Assembly: GCA_040388605.1 (NCBI GenBank)
Contig: JAZKBN010000010.1
Location: 1-20,937, forward strand
Direction of reading: 5' to 3'
DNA: 20,937 bases
From: JAZKBN01 sp040388605
GTDB taxonomy: Bacteria > Bacteroidota > Bacteroidia > Cytophagales > Flexibacteraceae
The translations under genes were made by a program, and so were the position numbers. Positions 6,769 to 15,730 of this stretch are shown one piece after another (within the stretch, counting starts at the first letter, position 1; each line of letters starts with the position of its first letter). The notes below the pieces were generated by a model. The model did not search any database. It was not told the DNA's origin and saw only the letters and a list, made by a program, of their open reading frames with translations.

Positions 6769-8538
6769 ATGATGAGCCTCGAAGACATTCAAGCCTTAAC
6801 CTATGCAATAGCTTCCCTACCCCGGCCGGATGAGCCGGATAGCGTAGAGTTTGGGCATACAATTCCTGCCGAGTTTTTTGGGGTAGTGATAGCAGCCATG
6901 AAAAGGCATGTGGCAGCTGTAGACAATGAGCTATCCTATTCACGGCACGATAAAGATAAGCGCTACAGATTGTTGGCCGTTCGCGGGTTTACCTATGCAG
7001 AATTTCAGGTACTGTTCAATACAAAAGTATCTATTGACCAGTTTGAACAGTATCCGATATTCGAGGTGCTTATGCTGGGCAGCGAACAGATGAGGAGGGA
7101 CTTTATTAATCTTCTTGATACCGATGAAATATCTTACCTCAAAGCTCTTCAAAAGGCGAGGGTTCCGATACTTGCGTCGTTTTTTAGTCCATTGCCCGCG
7201 CGTCTACGTGTGGGCGACCTATTGAAACATTGCTATATCTCCGGGCAAAGCGGCTCAGGTAAAAGCGAGCTTTTAAAGTTGCTTTGGTATCATTTACAGG
7301 AAATAAGCCAACATGACAGAAAACATGCCCTGATGCTGCTTGACCCGCATGGCGACTTATCCAGGGAGGCACTTGCCTTGCATTTAAACAAAGACCATGA
7401 CAGGGTTGTGTATATCGACCCGTTTTTTGATGCCAGTCACTTCCCGGTACTCAATCCGTTGGAAATAAGCGACAGGTCTTTACCAGCCATTGATATTTAT
7501 GCACAAAGCCTCGCAAGGGTATTTCAGGAGCTAATCCCGACTTCTGAAATGACTATGCAAATGCAGACTTTGCTTATACCATGTATTGCCACCCTGCTTT
7601 ATAGTGGCAACCGTACTCTTAAAGACCTCCAAGCATTTATGCAAAACGACCCCGCACTTATTGCTCTTGGTCGTAACAGCCCTTTTCCGGCACATAGGGA
7701 GTTTTTTAATACTGCCTTCGTATCCAAAAGCTATGAAACAACTAAAGCAGGTATATATACACGTATCCAGTCCCTTTTAAATAATGATGGGTTTTACCGT
7801 ATCACTTGCGGCAAGAGTACTGTAGACTTAGAACAGGCCATCAACGCAGGTAAGATTATAATTGTCCGCTTTACAAAAAACAGGGGCGAAGAAGCAAGTC
7901 GTGCTTTTAATAAAATGATTATTGCCCTATTGCAGAGCATTGTGCTTAAAAGGGCAGACCTTCCCAAAGGGCAGAGAAAACCCCTGTTTCTTTTTATAGA
8001 CGAGTTCCAAACCTATTTAAGCCCAAGTATCGGTACCATTTTGGAAGAGAGCCGCAAGTTTGGGCTGCACCTGATAATCGCCAACCAAAACCTCGGGCAA
8101 ATTGACGACAAGAAGCTCCTTCGTACCATACTTTCTAACGCGTACACCAAAATTGTTGGAGCAAACGGCCATAAGGACTTAAAGGATTTGAGCGATGAAA
8201 TCAGCGTTCCCATAAAGCAAATGCAGTTGCTGTCCAAATATCAATTTTATGTAAAGTCCGGCAACAACTCGGCATATACCGTCGAGCCTAATACTTACCT
8301 TTTGGAGCAAACCCCGCCTTTCTACCTATCGCCGGAAAAAGCAGGCGAGCTTCGTGAATGGATTATAGAAGTGTCCGGGCAATATAAGCCATCATGGTTT
8401 GAGCCGGACCAACCGGAGAATGATAGTGATGCCGACGGCGGAGGTTTAATCTCTCCTGCATCGCAAGCACCACCCATTCCCACTGCAACCAAGGGGCCAA
8501 GTGGGAAGAAAAAAATGACCCCTAAATTCAAGATATAG
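6769..8538 (+). CDS. VirD4/TraG-like type IV secretion DNA-transfer ATPase
   Basis: Hexameric pump of the FtsK/HerA/VirD4 group that would move DNA during conjugation, feeding the nucleoprotein complex to a transfer channel at the membrane. The 589-residue protein has Walker A GQSGSGKS at 159-166, an LLDPHGD strand soon after, and Walker B LFLFIDEFQ with D411/E412. The downstream LHLIIANQNLGQID corresponds to the usual sensor region. No N-terminal membrane helices are evident, so it is of the soluble type. I chose ATG 6769 (MMSLEDIQ) because the only earlier in-frame start is a GTG at 6691 inside the ATGCAGTG repeat. Stop TAG; the replication-relaxation gene follows after 24 bp, a pairing common on conjugative plasmids and in Patescibacteria. 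No channel genes or relaxase are in the window. Confidence 0.85.
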   Translation: MMSLEDIQALTYAIASLPRPDEPDSVEFGHTIPAEFFGVVIAAMKRHVAAVDNELSYSRHDKDKRYRLLAVRGFTYAEFQVLFNTKVSIDQFEQYPIFEVLMLGSEQMRRDFINLLDTDEISYLKALQKARVPILASFFSPLPARLRVGDLLKHCYISGQSGSGKSELLKLLWYHLQEISQHDRKHALMLLDPHGDLSREALALHLNKDHDRVVYIDPFFDASHFPVLNPLEISDRSLPAIDIYAQSLARVFQELIPTSEMTMQMQTLLIPCIATLLYSGNRTLKDLQAFMQNDPALIALGRNSPFPAHREFFNTAFVSKSYETTKAGIYTRIQSLLNNDGFYRITCGKSTVDLEQAINAGKIIIVRFTKNRGEEASRAFNKMIIALLQSIVLKRADLPKGQRKPLFLFIDEFQTYLSPSIGTILEESRKFGLHLIIANQNLGQIDDKKLLRTILSNAYTKIVGANGHKDLKDLSDEISVPIKQMQLLSKYQFYVKSGNNSAYTVEPNTYLLEQTPPFYLSPEKAGELREWIIEVSGQYKPSWFEPDQPENDSDADGGGLISPASQAPPIPTATKGPSGKKKMTPKFKI

Positions 8539-8562
8539 AGGCTTTTATTGTATTACTCAACT

Positions 8563-9414
8563 ATGGATTTCATTAAACCTTCGCAGCAGGAAATTTTGGA
8601 GGCCCTTGCAAGGTGCAAGTTTTTAACCGTTGGGCAGATGATAGACCTTGGTATTAAAAATGATAGGGCGAATATCAACCGAGAACTTAAGTCCCTAAGG
8701 GACTGGAAAAAACCACCCGTGGGAAACAAAAACTTTGGGTCACATCCTTCGGAAGGCAAACTCGAAAGTGTACATTTCCTTACGGAGTATGGCGAACGCC
8801 TACTTATGGAAGGGCTTGGGCTCGAACAAAGGGAAATCAGAAGGCCCGTGGGTAAAAGCTCGCTATTTTATAAAGACTACCAGCACCGCAGGAATACGAT
8901 AGATATACAGGTAGCTCTGTTGAAAGAGGAACAGGCTGGCAACGGTCGAATGGTATTTTTTGATACCTATTTTGACCATGAGGGCAACAATCGCCGTGAC
9001 GCAAGCGCACGCAGTAAAACTAAAATAGACTTGGACGATGGCTCCTACCTAATTGCCGATGCCGTTACTTTTTGGCAGGACCTAAAGGGAACGCACCTGT
9101 TTGCAATAGAAATGTATAATGGTAAAGATACCGGAAGAGTAGAAAGGCAGCTTTATCAACATCTTGTTGCCTTGACGGAAGGACATCTTGCTGCAAATGC
9201 AGCCCGTGAGCATAAGCACGATAAAGGCTACCGTATTCTATGCGTTTTTGAGTTCCTGCCGCAGCTACAGGCCGCATGGCAAAGGCTTTCAGATAATGAG
9301 GACTATGCGGACGCAAAAGAGTATTTCCTTGCCAAGCCCTACGAGCAACTAAAAAGCCAGCCCTTTCACAAAGGTTGGCAGGATTTAGATGGACAGGATG
9401 TGGAGCTATGGTAA
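8563..9414 (+). CDS. Replication-relaxation family protein
   Basis: The 283-residue protein begins with a winged-helix domain (about 5-75: QEILEALARCKFLTVGQMI, then INRELKSLRDW) and continues with a mixed alpha/beta domain containing LIADAVTFWQDLKGTHLFAIE (written here as two adjoining pieces, LIADAVTFW and KGTHLFAIE). This matches the layout of replication-relaxation proteins, which resemble plasmid mobilisation and replication factors and may prepare DNA for transfer. It follows the VirD4-like gene by 24 bp and is surely co-transcribed. ATG 8563 was preferred to a TTG five codons upstream. TAA stop. Exact biochemical role unknown. Confidence 0.75.
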   Translation: MDFIKPSQQEILEALARCKFLTVGQMIDLGIKNDRANINRELKSLRDWKKPPVGNKNFGSHPSEGKLESVHFLTEYGERLLMEGLGLEQREIRRPVGKSSLFYKDYQHRRNTIDIQVALLKEEQAGNGRMVFFDTYFDHEGNNRRDASARSKTKIDLDDGSYLIADAVTFWQDLKGTHLFAIEMYNGKDTGRVERQLYQHLVALTEGHLAANAAREHKHDKGYRILCVFEFLPQLQAAWQRLSDNEDYADAKEYFLAKPYEQLKSQPFHKGWQDLDGQDVELW

Positions 9415-9517
9415 GTGAGTTTTATTGCTGCGCGTTTTGAACTTCAAATTATATTGATTTTGAGGAAATATTATAGTAATTCGCATTCTTTAAGCGTAAC
9501 TTTATTCACTCCCTCCT

Positions 9518-9760
9518 ATGATAGTTAGTAACATACTAATAATCCTTAATACGATTGCCCTTATCATTACACTGATATGGTATAAGAGAAGCGATGAATT
9601 GGAGCCTTTAGCGGGCTCATTAACTTTAATTGGTACACTCGTGGTACAAGTTTTCTATAAGTATAATAAAGACTCCGGAAAAAGTACGATGCAACAGAAA
9701 GGCGGTAATGGGAGCAATAATTATCAAGCAGGTAATGATATTAACGTGAACAAACCATGA
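9518..9760 (+). CDS. Small two-helix membrane protein with a GGNGSNNYQAG tail
   Basis: The 80-residue protein has two hydrophobic segments (about 3-22 and 30-48) separated by a short charged turn with KRSDELE, then a soluble tail with GGNGSNNYQAGNDI. The tail motif recurs at the N-terminus of the next protein (NGGAGSTNYQANSI), which suggests a shared interaction element. The genes overlap by ATGA, a sign of translational coupling. Its TGA stop is followed immediately by an in-frame TAA. No family name recognised; I infer a membrane anchor or effector partner for the downstream protein. Confidence 0.65.
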   Translation: MIVSNILIILNTIALIITLIWYKRSDELEPLAGSLTLIGTLVVQVFYKYNKDSGKSTMQQKGGNGSNNYQAGNDINVNKP

Positions 9761-10812
9761 TAAACGATACAAATTTAAAACAGAATGGTGGCGCAGGCTC
9801 TACAAATTACCAAGCCAATTCTATTACAATTATTCAAGGGGTTACTCCAGAAATTGCAAAGGAAAAGGCCTTAGAAGTTTTCAAAGAAAATTTCATTCAG
9901 CTAGCATCAGAAGCACGTGAAATTGCAAGCAAAAGGGCAGAAGAAATTGTCGATAGATTTCTATCGAAGTTATTGGCTGCCTCTCCTGAGTTATTGTGCC
10001 GGATGAAGGAGCCAAGTATGCAATACTCATTATATTCAATACAGAGGGAGTATGCTAAAAATGGCGAAATTGCTACCAGTGAACTCCTTATAGAAATTCT
10101 CGTTAATCTTGCTGCATTGCCGGAAAGGAACTTGACTCAAGTTCTGCTAAATGAGTGCATGACAGTAGTTCCGAAATTAACAATAGAGCAAATTAATGCA
10201 TTGAGTCTTCATTTTTTTGCATTCGTATATAAGGGAGACGATATTTACCAAACATCACTAAAAGACTATATAGAAAATTATTTAAAACCTTTTGATTCTC
10301 AGAAACAAACAAATATTTATGAAGTAAATTACATGTTGTATTCAGGGTGTGTTTCCTTAAACAAAAACAGTAGCAGTTTTTTACTTAATTTTTTTCATAA
10401 GCACACGAACCTCTTTAGTGAAGGCTTTACATTTAATGAATTTATTAGTATTGTCGGAAAATCTAATAAATTAATTGAGATAGAGATGCTAATAATATGT
10501 CCTAATAACCCATACAACTTTAAAGTTTTTTCTACAGACCTTATAGCTATCTGTAATACGGCTTCAAATTTTGGTTTAAATGAAAATCAAGCTATTGAGC
10601 TTTGGAAACTCAACAATCGCATCACTGTGGAGATCCTTGAGTATCACAAACTGGATAGCTATGAAGCAATTTATTTATGTGAACTGTCGAAAAACTGGAA
10701 AGGTACTTATATAAGTACAATGGAACTTACTATAGTTGGAATTGCTATAGCCATTACAAACATTAATCGGAAATTAGGAGTGGTGCTTAGTTTGGACGAT
10801 TATTTAATTTGA
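9757..10812 (+). CDS. LPO_1073/Vpar_1526 family protein
   Basis: The 351-residue protein starts with a glycine/asparagine-rich NGGAGSTNYQA segment, then a helical region with QGVTPEIAKEKALEVFKENF, AREIASKRAEEIVDRFL and IQREYAKNGE. These match my memory of the family named LPO_1073/Vpar_1526, whose function is unknown; members occur in variable genome regions and may be defence-related. The C-terminal half (about 160-351) is less conserved and all-helical, with no catalytic motif that I can see. It overlaps the membrane protein gene by 4 bp. The TGA stop at 10810 is the only TGA stop in the window without a nearby backup; the next in-frame TAA/TAG is at 10930. The convergent gene ends 41 bp away. 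Confidence 0.8.
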   Translation: MINDTNLKQNGGAGSTNYQANSITIIQGVTPEIAKEKALEVFKENFIQLASEAREIASKRAEEIVDRFLSKLLAASPELLCRMKEPSMQYSLYSIQREYAKNGEIATSELLIEILVNLAALPERNLTQVLLNECMTVVPKLTIEQINALSLHFFAFVYKGDDIYQTSLKDYIENYLKPFDSQKQTNIYEVNYMLYSGCVSLNKNSSSFLLNFFHKHTNLFSEGFTFNEFISIVGKSNKLIEIEMLIICPNNPYNFKVFSTDLIAICNTASNFGLNENQAIELWKLNNRITVEILEYHKLDSYEAIYLCELSKNWKGTYISTMELTIVGIAIAITNINRKLGVVLSLDDYLI

Positions 10813-10853
10813 ATCGGCTGGGACAGTAAATACCCGCTATCGGCTTATAAACC

Positions 10854-12971
10854 TTATATTTTCCCGCCGCTAATTCCCTCCAAGTCCTTTTGAAGTTGTG
10901 CGTCGTATGCCAAAGCACGGGGGTGTTCGTAAAACTCTTTGAGCTTTGGGGGTCGGCCCGCTTTGTCAAGAAGATCCCCGAGCGCATCTACGGGCAGGCC
11001 GCTATTGACTGCATCTGTCCAAAGTTTAATTAGGCGAATATCAGTTGGGCTAAAGCCCAACTCGTTTTTGGGGTCTGAAACGAACAGCTCCATGAAGTCC
11101 GGCATGGCGCCAACATAGGTATTAGCTGTTGTTCTAAGCCCTTGATTCTGAACTATAAGACTGTTTTTGTAGGCTTCCGGCTCATGGCTGAACGGCGCAA
11201 AGAACTTGGCCACCAGCGGGTCTAGCTTTGTTCTCATTATTCCTGCTTCGGTTTCCGGCTTGTCGGGGTCTATTTTGTAATTAATGCTCATAGCTGCTTT
11301 CTGCACTGTTTTCAAGGTCATCAAAGCTTCTCTTAGACTAATTATATCTTCTGTTTCAAGAGCAGGGTTATTGAGCATATTGAAAAATCTAACCCTTTGC
11401 GAGCTCGCAGGAGTGGTTTGGTCGAATGCGCTTTTATTTTCCAAACCGTCTTTAAGAGGGTAGCATTCTTTGGCCGCCTCAAAAAGTAGTCTTTTTTCAA
11501 TATAAAATCAAACACTGTCGGCCAGTATTATGCTGCTTTTTGGTAAGCTGCTTAATTGCTCGTTATACAGGTCAGTATATACTTGACCCGCCAGTTCAAG
11601 CGCTTTATCCGTTTTACTTATGTGCTGCGCTTGAAGTTCTGCCTTAAATTTGGCAGCAAAGGCATTGGTAAATTCCTCAGAAGAGGCTAAAGCATAATAT
11701 TGTTCCAAAGGTGGCAACCCTTCCGGCAATACCACATCCTTTGCTTCAATGTTATGCCTACTAAGCATATCAAACGGCATTGGGTCTGTCAGATGTAGAC
11801 TACCATCCTTTTTTGCAGTAAGGGGTACACTTATTCCATCTTCGGCATCCAAGGGCAGCACCACGTTTCCGTTTGCATCAAACTTCATAGTTTCAGGGTT
11901 TAGTTTGGTGCGCATCAGATTTTGAGGAAAATTTCAGGCTATACCCTTCAGAAACCCAAACACTCCTGCTCCCTTTTGTTTCTCCGACAGCAGGTTTACA
12001 AGGTTTTCCTGGAAATTTTGCTTTCCCTGCTCGTTCAGTGGTTGGTCGTCTTCATTAGTCAGGTCTGAACCCACGAGATTTGCGGCATTCTCTTGCAAGC
12101 GTTCGGTATTTACGGCGTGTGCCAACGCTATTGGAGAGTCTGCTGCGGCTATAAATAGAGCAGCCTTATTTTTCTCAAACTGTTCAACAGTCAGGCCAAT
12201 ACGTTTAATTTCTTTTGCCTTATCCCTGATATGTTCCTCTGGTTCAGGTATTTCAATGGCCTTGAAGCCGTTGGTGTTTGCTATGCTGTTATAGTTTTCG
12301 GCCAGGCTGCTTACAGCAACTCGGTTTTTGGAAAGGAGCGCCTGTGCCTTTTTGTCGGTCGGGTTGCTTTGGAAATACTCAAGCAGGTACTTGGCCTTCA
12401 GTAAGGTAGCCTGCTGTTCGGGGTCGGTAAATGTTTGGATAATCTCATTATTCGGGTCTGCCTGCGCTTTGGTGATATAGTCTTTGCTTCACTGGCTGTT
12501 ATTAAGTAGGTCGAAAATATCCTTATCGGCAGACAGGTTGGCGAGTTCGGTTTTAATTGCAGATATGTTTTGGGCGATGATTTCCTGATTATTATTATCA
12601 GCATCAATCATCTTCTTTTTGACTTCAATATTACTCTGATTGCTCCTTAGCTTGGATATGTTCTTTACCTGCTTGCTGTAAAATCATTCTATAATGGCAA
12701 CTATCTGATTATCTATATCTTGGGCTAATTTTGGCAACGATGCTTTTCGTTGCAGCTTTTTATCTATTATGCGTTTTACCGTGTTCTTCAGCGCATCCGG
12801 GTTTATGGAAGCAGCATTATGCTTTTGCCTGATAATACCAATAATAAACTCCGCCTGTTGCCTTTCCCAAACGTCAACGTACTTTTCCACAATATCATCG
12901 GTCGGTAAAACCTGCTCGATTTTAGGAGCCTTTTGTGCTTCAATCTGTACATAAGCAGGAATTTCGCTCAT
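10854..12971 (-). CDS. Large hypothetical protein, 706 codons, with four in-frame TGA
   Basis: From ATG 12971 (MSEIPAYVQIEAQ) one frame runs to TAA 10854-10856 with TGA at codons 96, 161, 346 and 488 (12684-12686, 12489-12491, 11934-11936, 11508-11510) and no other stop. The protein is soluble, helix-rich and of even composition, with no signal peptide, membrane segment or motif that I recognise. Phrases such as TIKTELANLSADKDIFDLL-like helices and LTDPMPFDMLSR occur between the TGAs, and codon use stays coding-like across each one, so the four pieces belong to one gene. The TGA neighbours (IIE-x-FYSK, NSQ-x-SKDY, GIA-x-NFPQ, DSV-x-FYIE) do not by themselves fix the amino acid. Standard annotation would give four unrelated fragments. 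Confidence 0.7.
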
Positions 12972-13077
12972 TAAATTCAGACCAGTATAAACACCCTATT
13001 ATATACATCTTTCCCTGTGGAGCAAAATGCAGAACATCACCAAGCATTATGCCCTTGACATAAGTTATACCTTTAGG

Positions 13078-13449
13078 TTACTTGCGCTTCTTGGATAGCT
13101 TCTTCATACCCTTTGCCAATTCTGAAGATATTTTCACGCCTTTAGCAGACCTATTGGCTTTTTCTGTAGCCAATGCTGCCTCGTGCCTTGATTTTTCTTC
13201 TTTGGCAGTAGATTTTGAAAGTTCGGCATCGGCGCTATCTGAAAGCTCCAGTAATCCTGCAATAACCGCATCATGGTTGCTCACCGATTTTTGCTTTTGA
13301 GTTCCTGTAGTTCTTTTGTTGCCGTAGCTGCTTGATTTTGAATGCGAACTGCCCTTTGCCTTTGACTTTGTAGCACCTGATTGGGCATACAAAAGGCTTG
13401 GCGCTATGCTCATAAGGAGGATTATAAAAGTTTTGGAAAAGAGACGCAT
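13078..13449 (-). CDS. Small basic secreted protein
   Basis: The 123-residue protein starts with a clear signal peptide (MRLFSKTFIILLMSIAPSLL, then YAQ as the likely cleavage site near residue 23). The mature part is Ser/Lys-rich and low-complexity, with KSKAKGSSHSKSSSYGNKR followed by a charged helix (DSADAELSKSTAKEEKSRHE) and a lysine-rich end (GMKKLSKKRK). It is probably periplasmic; no family is recognised. It precedes the 706-codon gene on the same strand with a 106 bp gap, so the two may share a transcript. TAA stop and no in-frame TGA. Confidence 0.65.
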   Translation of the reverse strand: MRLFSKTFIILLMSIAPSLLYAQSGATKSKAKGSSHSKSSSYGNKRTTGTQKQKSVSNHDAVIAGLLELSDSADAELSKSTAKEEKSRHEAALATEKANRSAKGVKISSELAKGMKKLSKKRK

Positions 13450-13526
13450 TGAGAGTTTCAGGTTTAGATTGAGAAATCGAACGCGCTGCGGTATGACACC
13501 AATAAACGCTTCTATAAAATTATATC

Positions 13527-13539
13527 ACTGATTATCAGT
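13527..13539. promoter_or_regulatory. Palindromic operator upstream of the XRE regulator
   Basis: ACTGAT-t-ATCAGT is a perfect palindrome around one central base, set in a symmetric AT-rich surround (TTATAT / ATATAA). It sits between the divergent secreted-protein gene and the XRE regulator gene, about 47 bp before the regulator's -7 box, so it is a likely binding site for that regulator or an activator site for the divergent pair. Confidence 0.5.
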
Positions 13540-13585
13540 AATATATAATTACACGTTATGAAATATATCCAGGCATTATTTTTTA

Positions 13586-13593
13586 TATCTTTG
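13586..13593 (+). promoter_or_regulatory. Bacteroidota-type -7 promoter box TATCTTTG
   Basis: TATCTTTG matches the TAnnTTTG -7 consensus of Bacteroidota housekeeping promoters. It lies 22 bp before ATG 13615, which supports that start for the XRE regulator over the upstream ATG at 13558, since the latter would lie ahead of the predicted transcription start. A clear -33 element is not evident. Confidence 0.5.
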
Positions 13594-13614
13594 CCTTCAA
13601 AGAAAAAGGGCGAA

Positions 13615-14004
13615 ATGGCAACAGCAAAAGAGAAAATAGGACGTAACATCAAGAAAATCAGGGAACTGCGTGATTTAAAGCAGGACCATATAGCCTTTGA
13701 ACTAGGTGTAAGCCAAGCTAACTACTCTGATATTGAGCGAGGTAAGGTTGAAGTGTCGTTTACTACGCTTGAAAAAATTGCTGGGGTGTTAGGCGTATCG
13801 CCAAGCGCGCTTATCGAATTTGATGAGCAGTTCATTTTTAATAATTATAACGGTCAGGGAAGCCAAAACACAAACTGCGCCGTTACCGTATCGGATACCA
13901 GTAAGCTTGAAAGGCTATACGAGGACAAGACCAAGCTACTGGAGGACAAAATCAAATACCTCGAAGAAAAAATAGCTTGGCTCGAAAGCCAAGCAAAAAA
14001 GTAG
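13615..14004 (+). CDS. XRE-family transcriptional regulator with C-terminal coiled coil
   Basis: The 129-residue protein has an XRE helix-turn-helix in its first 70 residues (GRNIKKIRELRDLKQDHIA, then VSQANYSDIERGK and LEKIAGVLGVSPSALI) and ends in a heptad-rich coiled coil (LERLYEDKTKLLEDKIKYLE) that should mediate oligomerisation. It probably represses or activates genes of the element, including itself through the palindrome at 13527-13539. I chose ATG 13615 because of the promoter box at 13586-13593 and because the alignment with other XRE proteins begins there; an upstream ATG at 13558 would add 19 residues. TAG stop. A bidirectional hairpin follows. Confidence 0.85.
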   Translation: MATAKEKIGRNIKKIRELRDLKQDHIAFELGVSQANYSDIERGKVEVSFTTLEKIAGVLGVSPSALIEFDEQFIFNNYNGQGSQNTNCAVTVSDTSKLERLYEDKTKLLEDKIKYLEEKIAWLESQAKK

Positions 14005-14028
14005 CGTTTATCTTTTTAAGCTAAAAAA

Positions 14029-14058
14029 ACAATCCTGCGAGAAATCAGGCAGGATTGT
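14029..14058. terminator. Bidirectional terminator between the XRE gene and the ardC operon
   Basis: ACAATCCTGC and GCAGGATTGT form a ten-pair stem with a ten-base loop. On the minus strand the stem runs into TTTTTTT, a good terminator for the minus-strand ardC unit ending at 14158. On the plus strand it follows the XRE stop at 14004 but has a weak T tract. Confidence 0.75.
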
Positions 14059-14157
14059 AATAATTTGTAAGACAAGCACTTAGTAGTAAAGTACCAAGTT
14101 TGGGCCTCATCGAAGTGTTATAACCGTAACAAGAGATACAGGTTACGGGCATTTCCG

Positions 14158-14604
14158 TTAAGCTCGCTCAATGCTCACAGTAGTCTTGTGATTATTGTTG
14201 CGATGCCAGTTTCCACTCCGGCTCAGGCTTTCGTTGCCCAAGTCCTCACGGCTATGGCTGTCTTTAACGACGAGGCGGTAGCCTTCGTCGTTGTTAAAGT
14301 ACAAGGTGTCGGTTTTCAGGCCTTCCTGCTCTTTAACCTTGCTGTACACCTCCGATACAATTTCAGCCACTTCCTCTACGGGTATGGCTCGAAGAACGTC
14401 GCGGTCTATAACCAGGTCGCCGTTAAAATCGTAGTGAAAGTATTGCTCGGAGCGCTGCCACTTGCTCGCTTTGGGCTTGGGCTGTAGCTCAGCGAACTGC
14501 TGTTCGCTGTTGGGGCCTTCGTCCGGCGCTTCTTTGCTGTCCGCGTGCGGGTAGCCGTTTTCATTGTTTAGTAATTCTTCGGGTAACTCGTTTTTCCTTG
14601 CCAT
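14158..14604 (-). CDS. Hypothetical protein downstream of ardC
   Basis: The 148-residue acidic, soluble protein starts MARKNELPEELLNN and has a low-complexity Glu/Pro/Ser-rich first third, then a folded part (SEQYFHYDFNGDLVIDRDVL, IPVEEVAEIVSEVYSKVKEQ). No family recognised. It lies 129 bp after the ArdC-like gene on the same strand, and the terminator at 14029-14058 closes both. An in-frame ATG at 14721 would add 39 residues of less coding-like sequence, so I prefer 14604. TAA stop. Confidence 0.65.
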   Translation of the reverse strand: MARKNELPEELLNNENGYPHADSKEAPDEGPNSEQQFAELQPKPKASKWQRSEQYFHYDFNGDLVIDRDVLRAIPVEEVAEIVSEVYSKVKEQEGLKTDTLYFNNDEGYRLVVKDSHSREDLGNESLSRSGNWHRNNNHKTTVSIERA

Positions 14605-14733
14605 CTTTTCGTATGGTTTTTTAAAGGTGATTAGATGTGCCAATATGTTTGGCACAGCGAGCATACCAGTACCCCGAGGTTGTTCTGATTGTCGTGTCCA
14701 TTTTGATTTGACAATTATCATAATTATTGTCTG

Positions 14734-15645
14734 CTATGCGTGAGCATGGTCTTCGTCATGGCGCGAGCCAAGCAGCCAATCAACAGCCTTTTGAGCTTGT
14801 GCAGCGGCCGTAACCAAAAGACGTTTATCCTGCTTGATAGTTGTTAACCAACTTTGCAGGTAAGCAGCAGAATTGGCGAGCGTGTCGTTTAATATACCGA
14901 CTTCTTGGCATAAGAAACTGGCGCCCATTTCAGCTATCAGCTCCTCTTTGCCGTAGTCATAACTTCCGAAGTGGGTAGGTAAGGTTATGCCATCACGGTT
15001 TAATCTTTTGAGATGGCCAGTGCTGTGGATGATTTCGTGGAACAGGGTAGCATAAAATGCCTCTTGTATCACAAATAGCTTATAATCAGGCATTATTATG
15101 CAGTCCTCTGCGGGAACATAGTATGCCTTGTCACCTTTTACCCGAATATCGGGCAACTTGGCTTTTAAGAACGAGACCATTCGGGCAGCCTTTACAGGAA
15201 CACCCAAATGGCTGTTGCTTTGCAGGGCGGGCAGTTTCCATTCAATACCTTCCACTTGGCTGATGTTGAACACGTTGAAATAACGAAGGAATGCTCGCTT
15301 TTCGAGATACTTGATTTGGTCAGGTCTCGGGTTGGTTACCCTGTTACCGTTCCGGTCATAGTACAACCAGTTCCAATAGGTTACTATTGAAGCCCGGCTG
15401 CCTTTCATTACCGAGCCCCCTAAATCCTTTGCCTGCTTAAAGGTTAGGAAATAGGGGTACTCGTATAGTAGCATATGGAGCAGCAAAGCATTTATGCCTC
15501 GATACTCTTTGCCCGTGATGTAATTCTTGGGTAGGCCGTAGCTTGACCAAGGTTTTTGCCAAGGGATTATGCCTTGTTCTAACTTTTGGATAATCAGGTC
15601 TGTGACCTGTTGGTAGATGTCTTGGGGTGAGTTTTTCTTTTCCAT
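14734..15645 (-). CDS. ArdC-like antirestriction protein (ssDNA-binding domain plus zincin)
   Basis: The N-terminal half (about 5-130) is the ArdC-type ssDNA-binding domain, with IYQQVTDLIIQKLEQGIIPW, GINALLL and YFLTFKQAKDLGG. The C-terminal half is a zinc metallopeptidase-like domain with HEIIHSTGH at 203-211 and a further GKEELIAEMGA that should supply the third ligand. Proteins of this kind coat incoming plasmid DNA during conjugation and protect it from host restriction, which fits an element carrying transfer genes. ATG 15645 (MEKKNSP) is chosen over the TTG at 15669. TAG stop. It is divergent from the OLD-family gene with 85 bp between starts. Confidence 0.9.
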   Translation of the reverse strand: MEKKNSPQDIYQQVTDLIIQKLEQGIIPWQKPWSSYGLPKNYITGKEYRGINALLLHMLLYEYPYFLTFKQAKDLGGSVMKGSRASIVTYWNWLYYDRNGNRVTNPRPDQIKYLEKRAFLRYFNVFNISQVEGIEWKLPALQSNSHLGVPVKAARMVSFLKAKLPDIRVKGDKAYYVPAEDCIIMPDYKLFVIQEAFYATLFHEIIHSTGHLKRLNRDGITLPTHFGSYDYGKEELIAEMGASFLCQEVGILNDTLANSAAYLQSWLTTIKQDKRLLVTAAAQAQKAVDWLLGSRHDEDHAHA

Positions 15646-15730
15646 ATTCGCAAATGATTTGATTTGCAAGATGGTATAACTACATTGTCAGTATATTCTG
15701 GATAAACCATTTATAACTTCCTTAACACAT

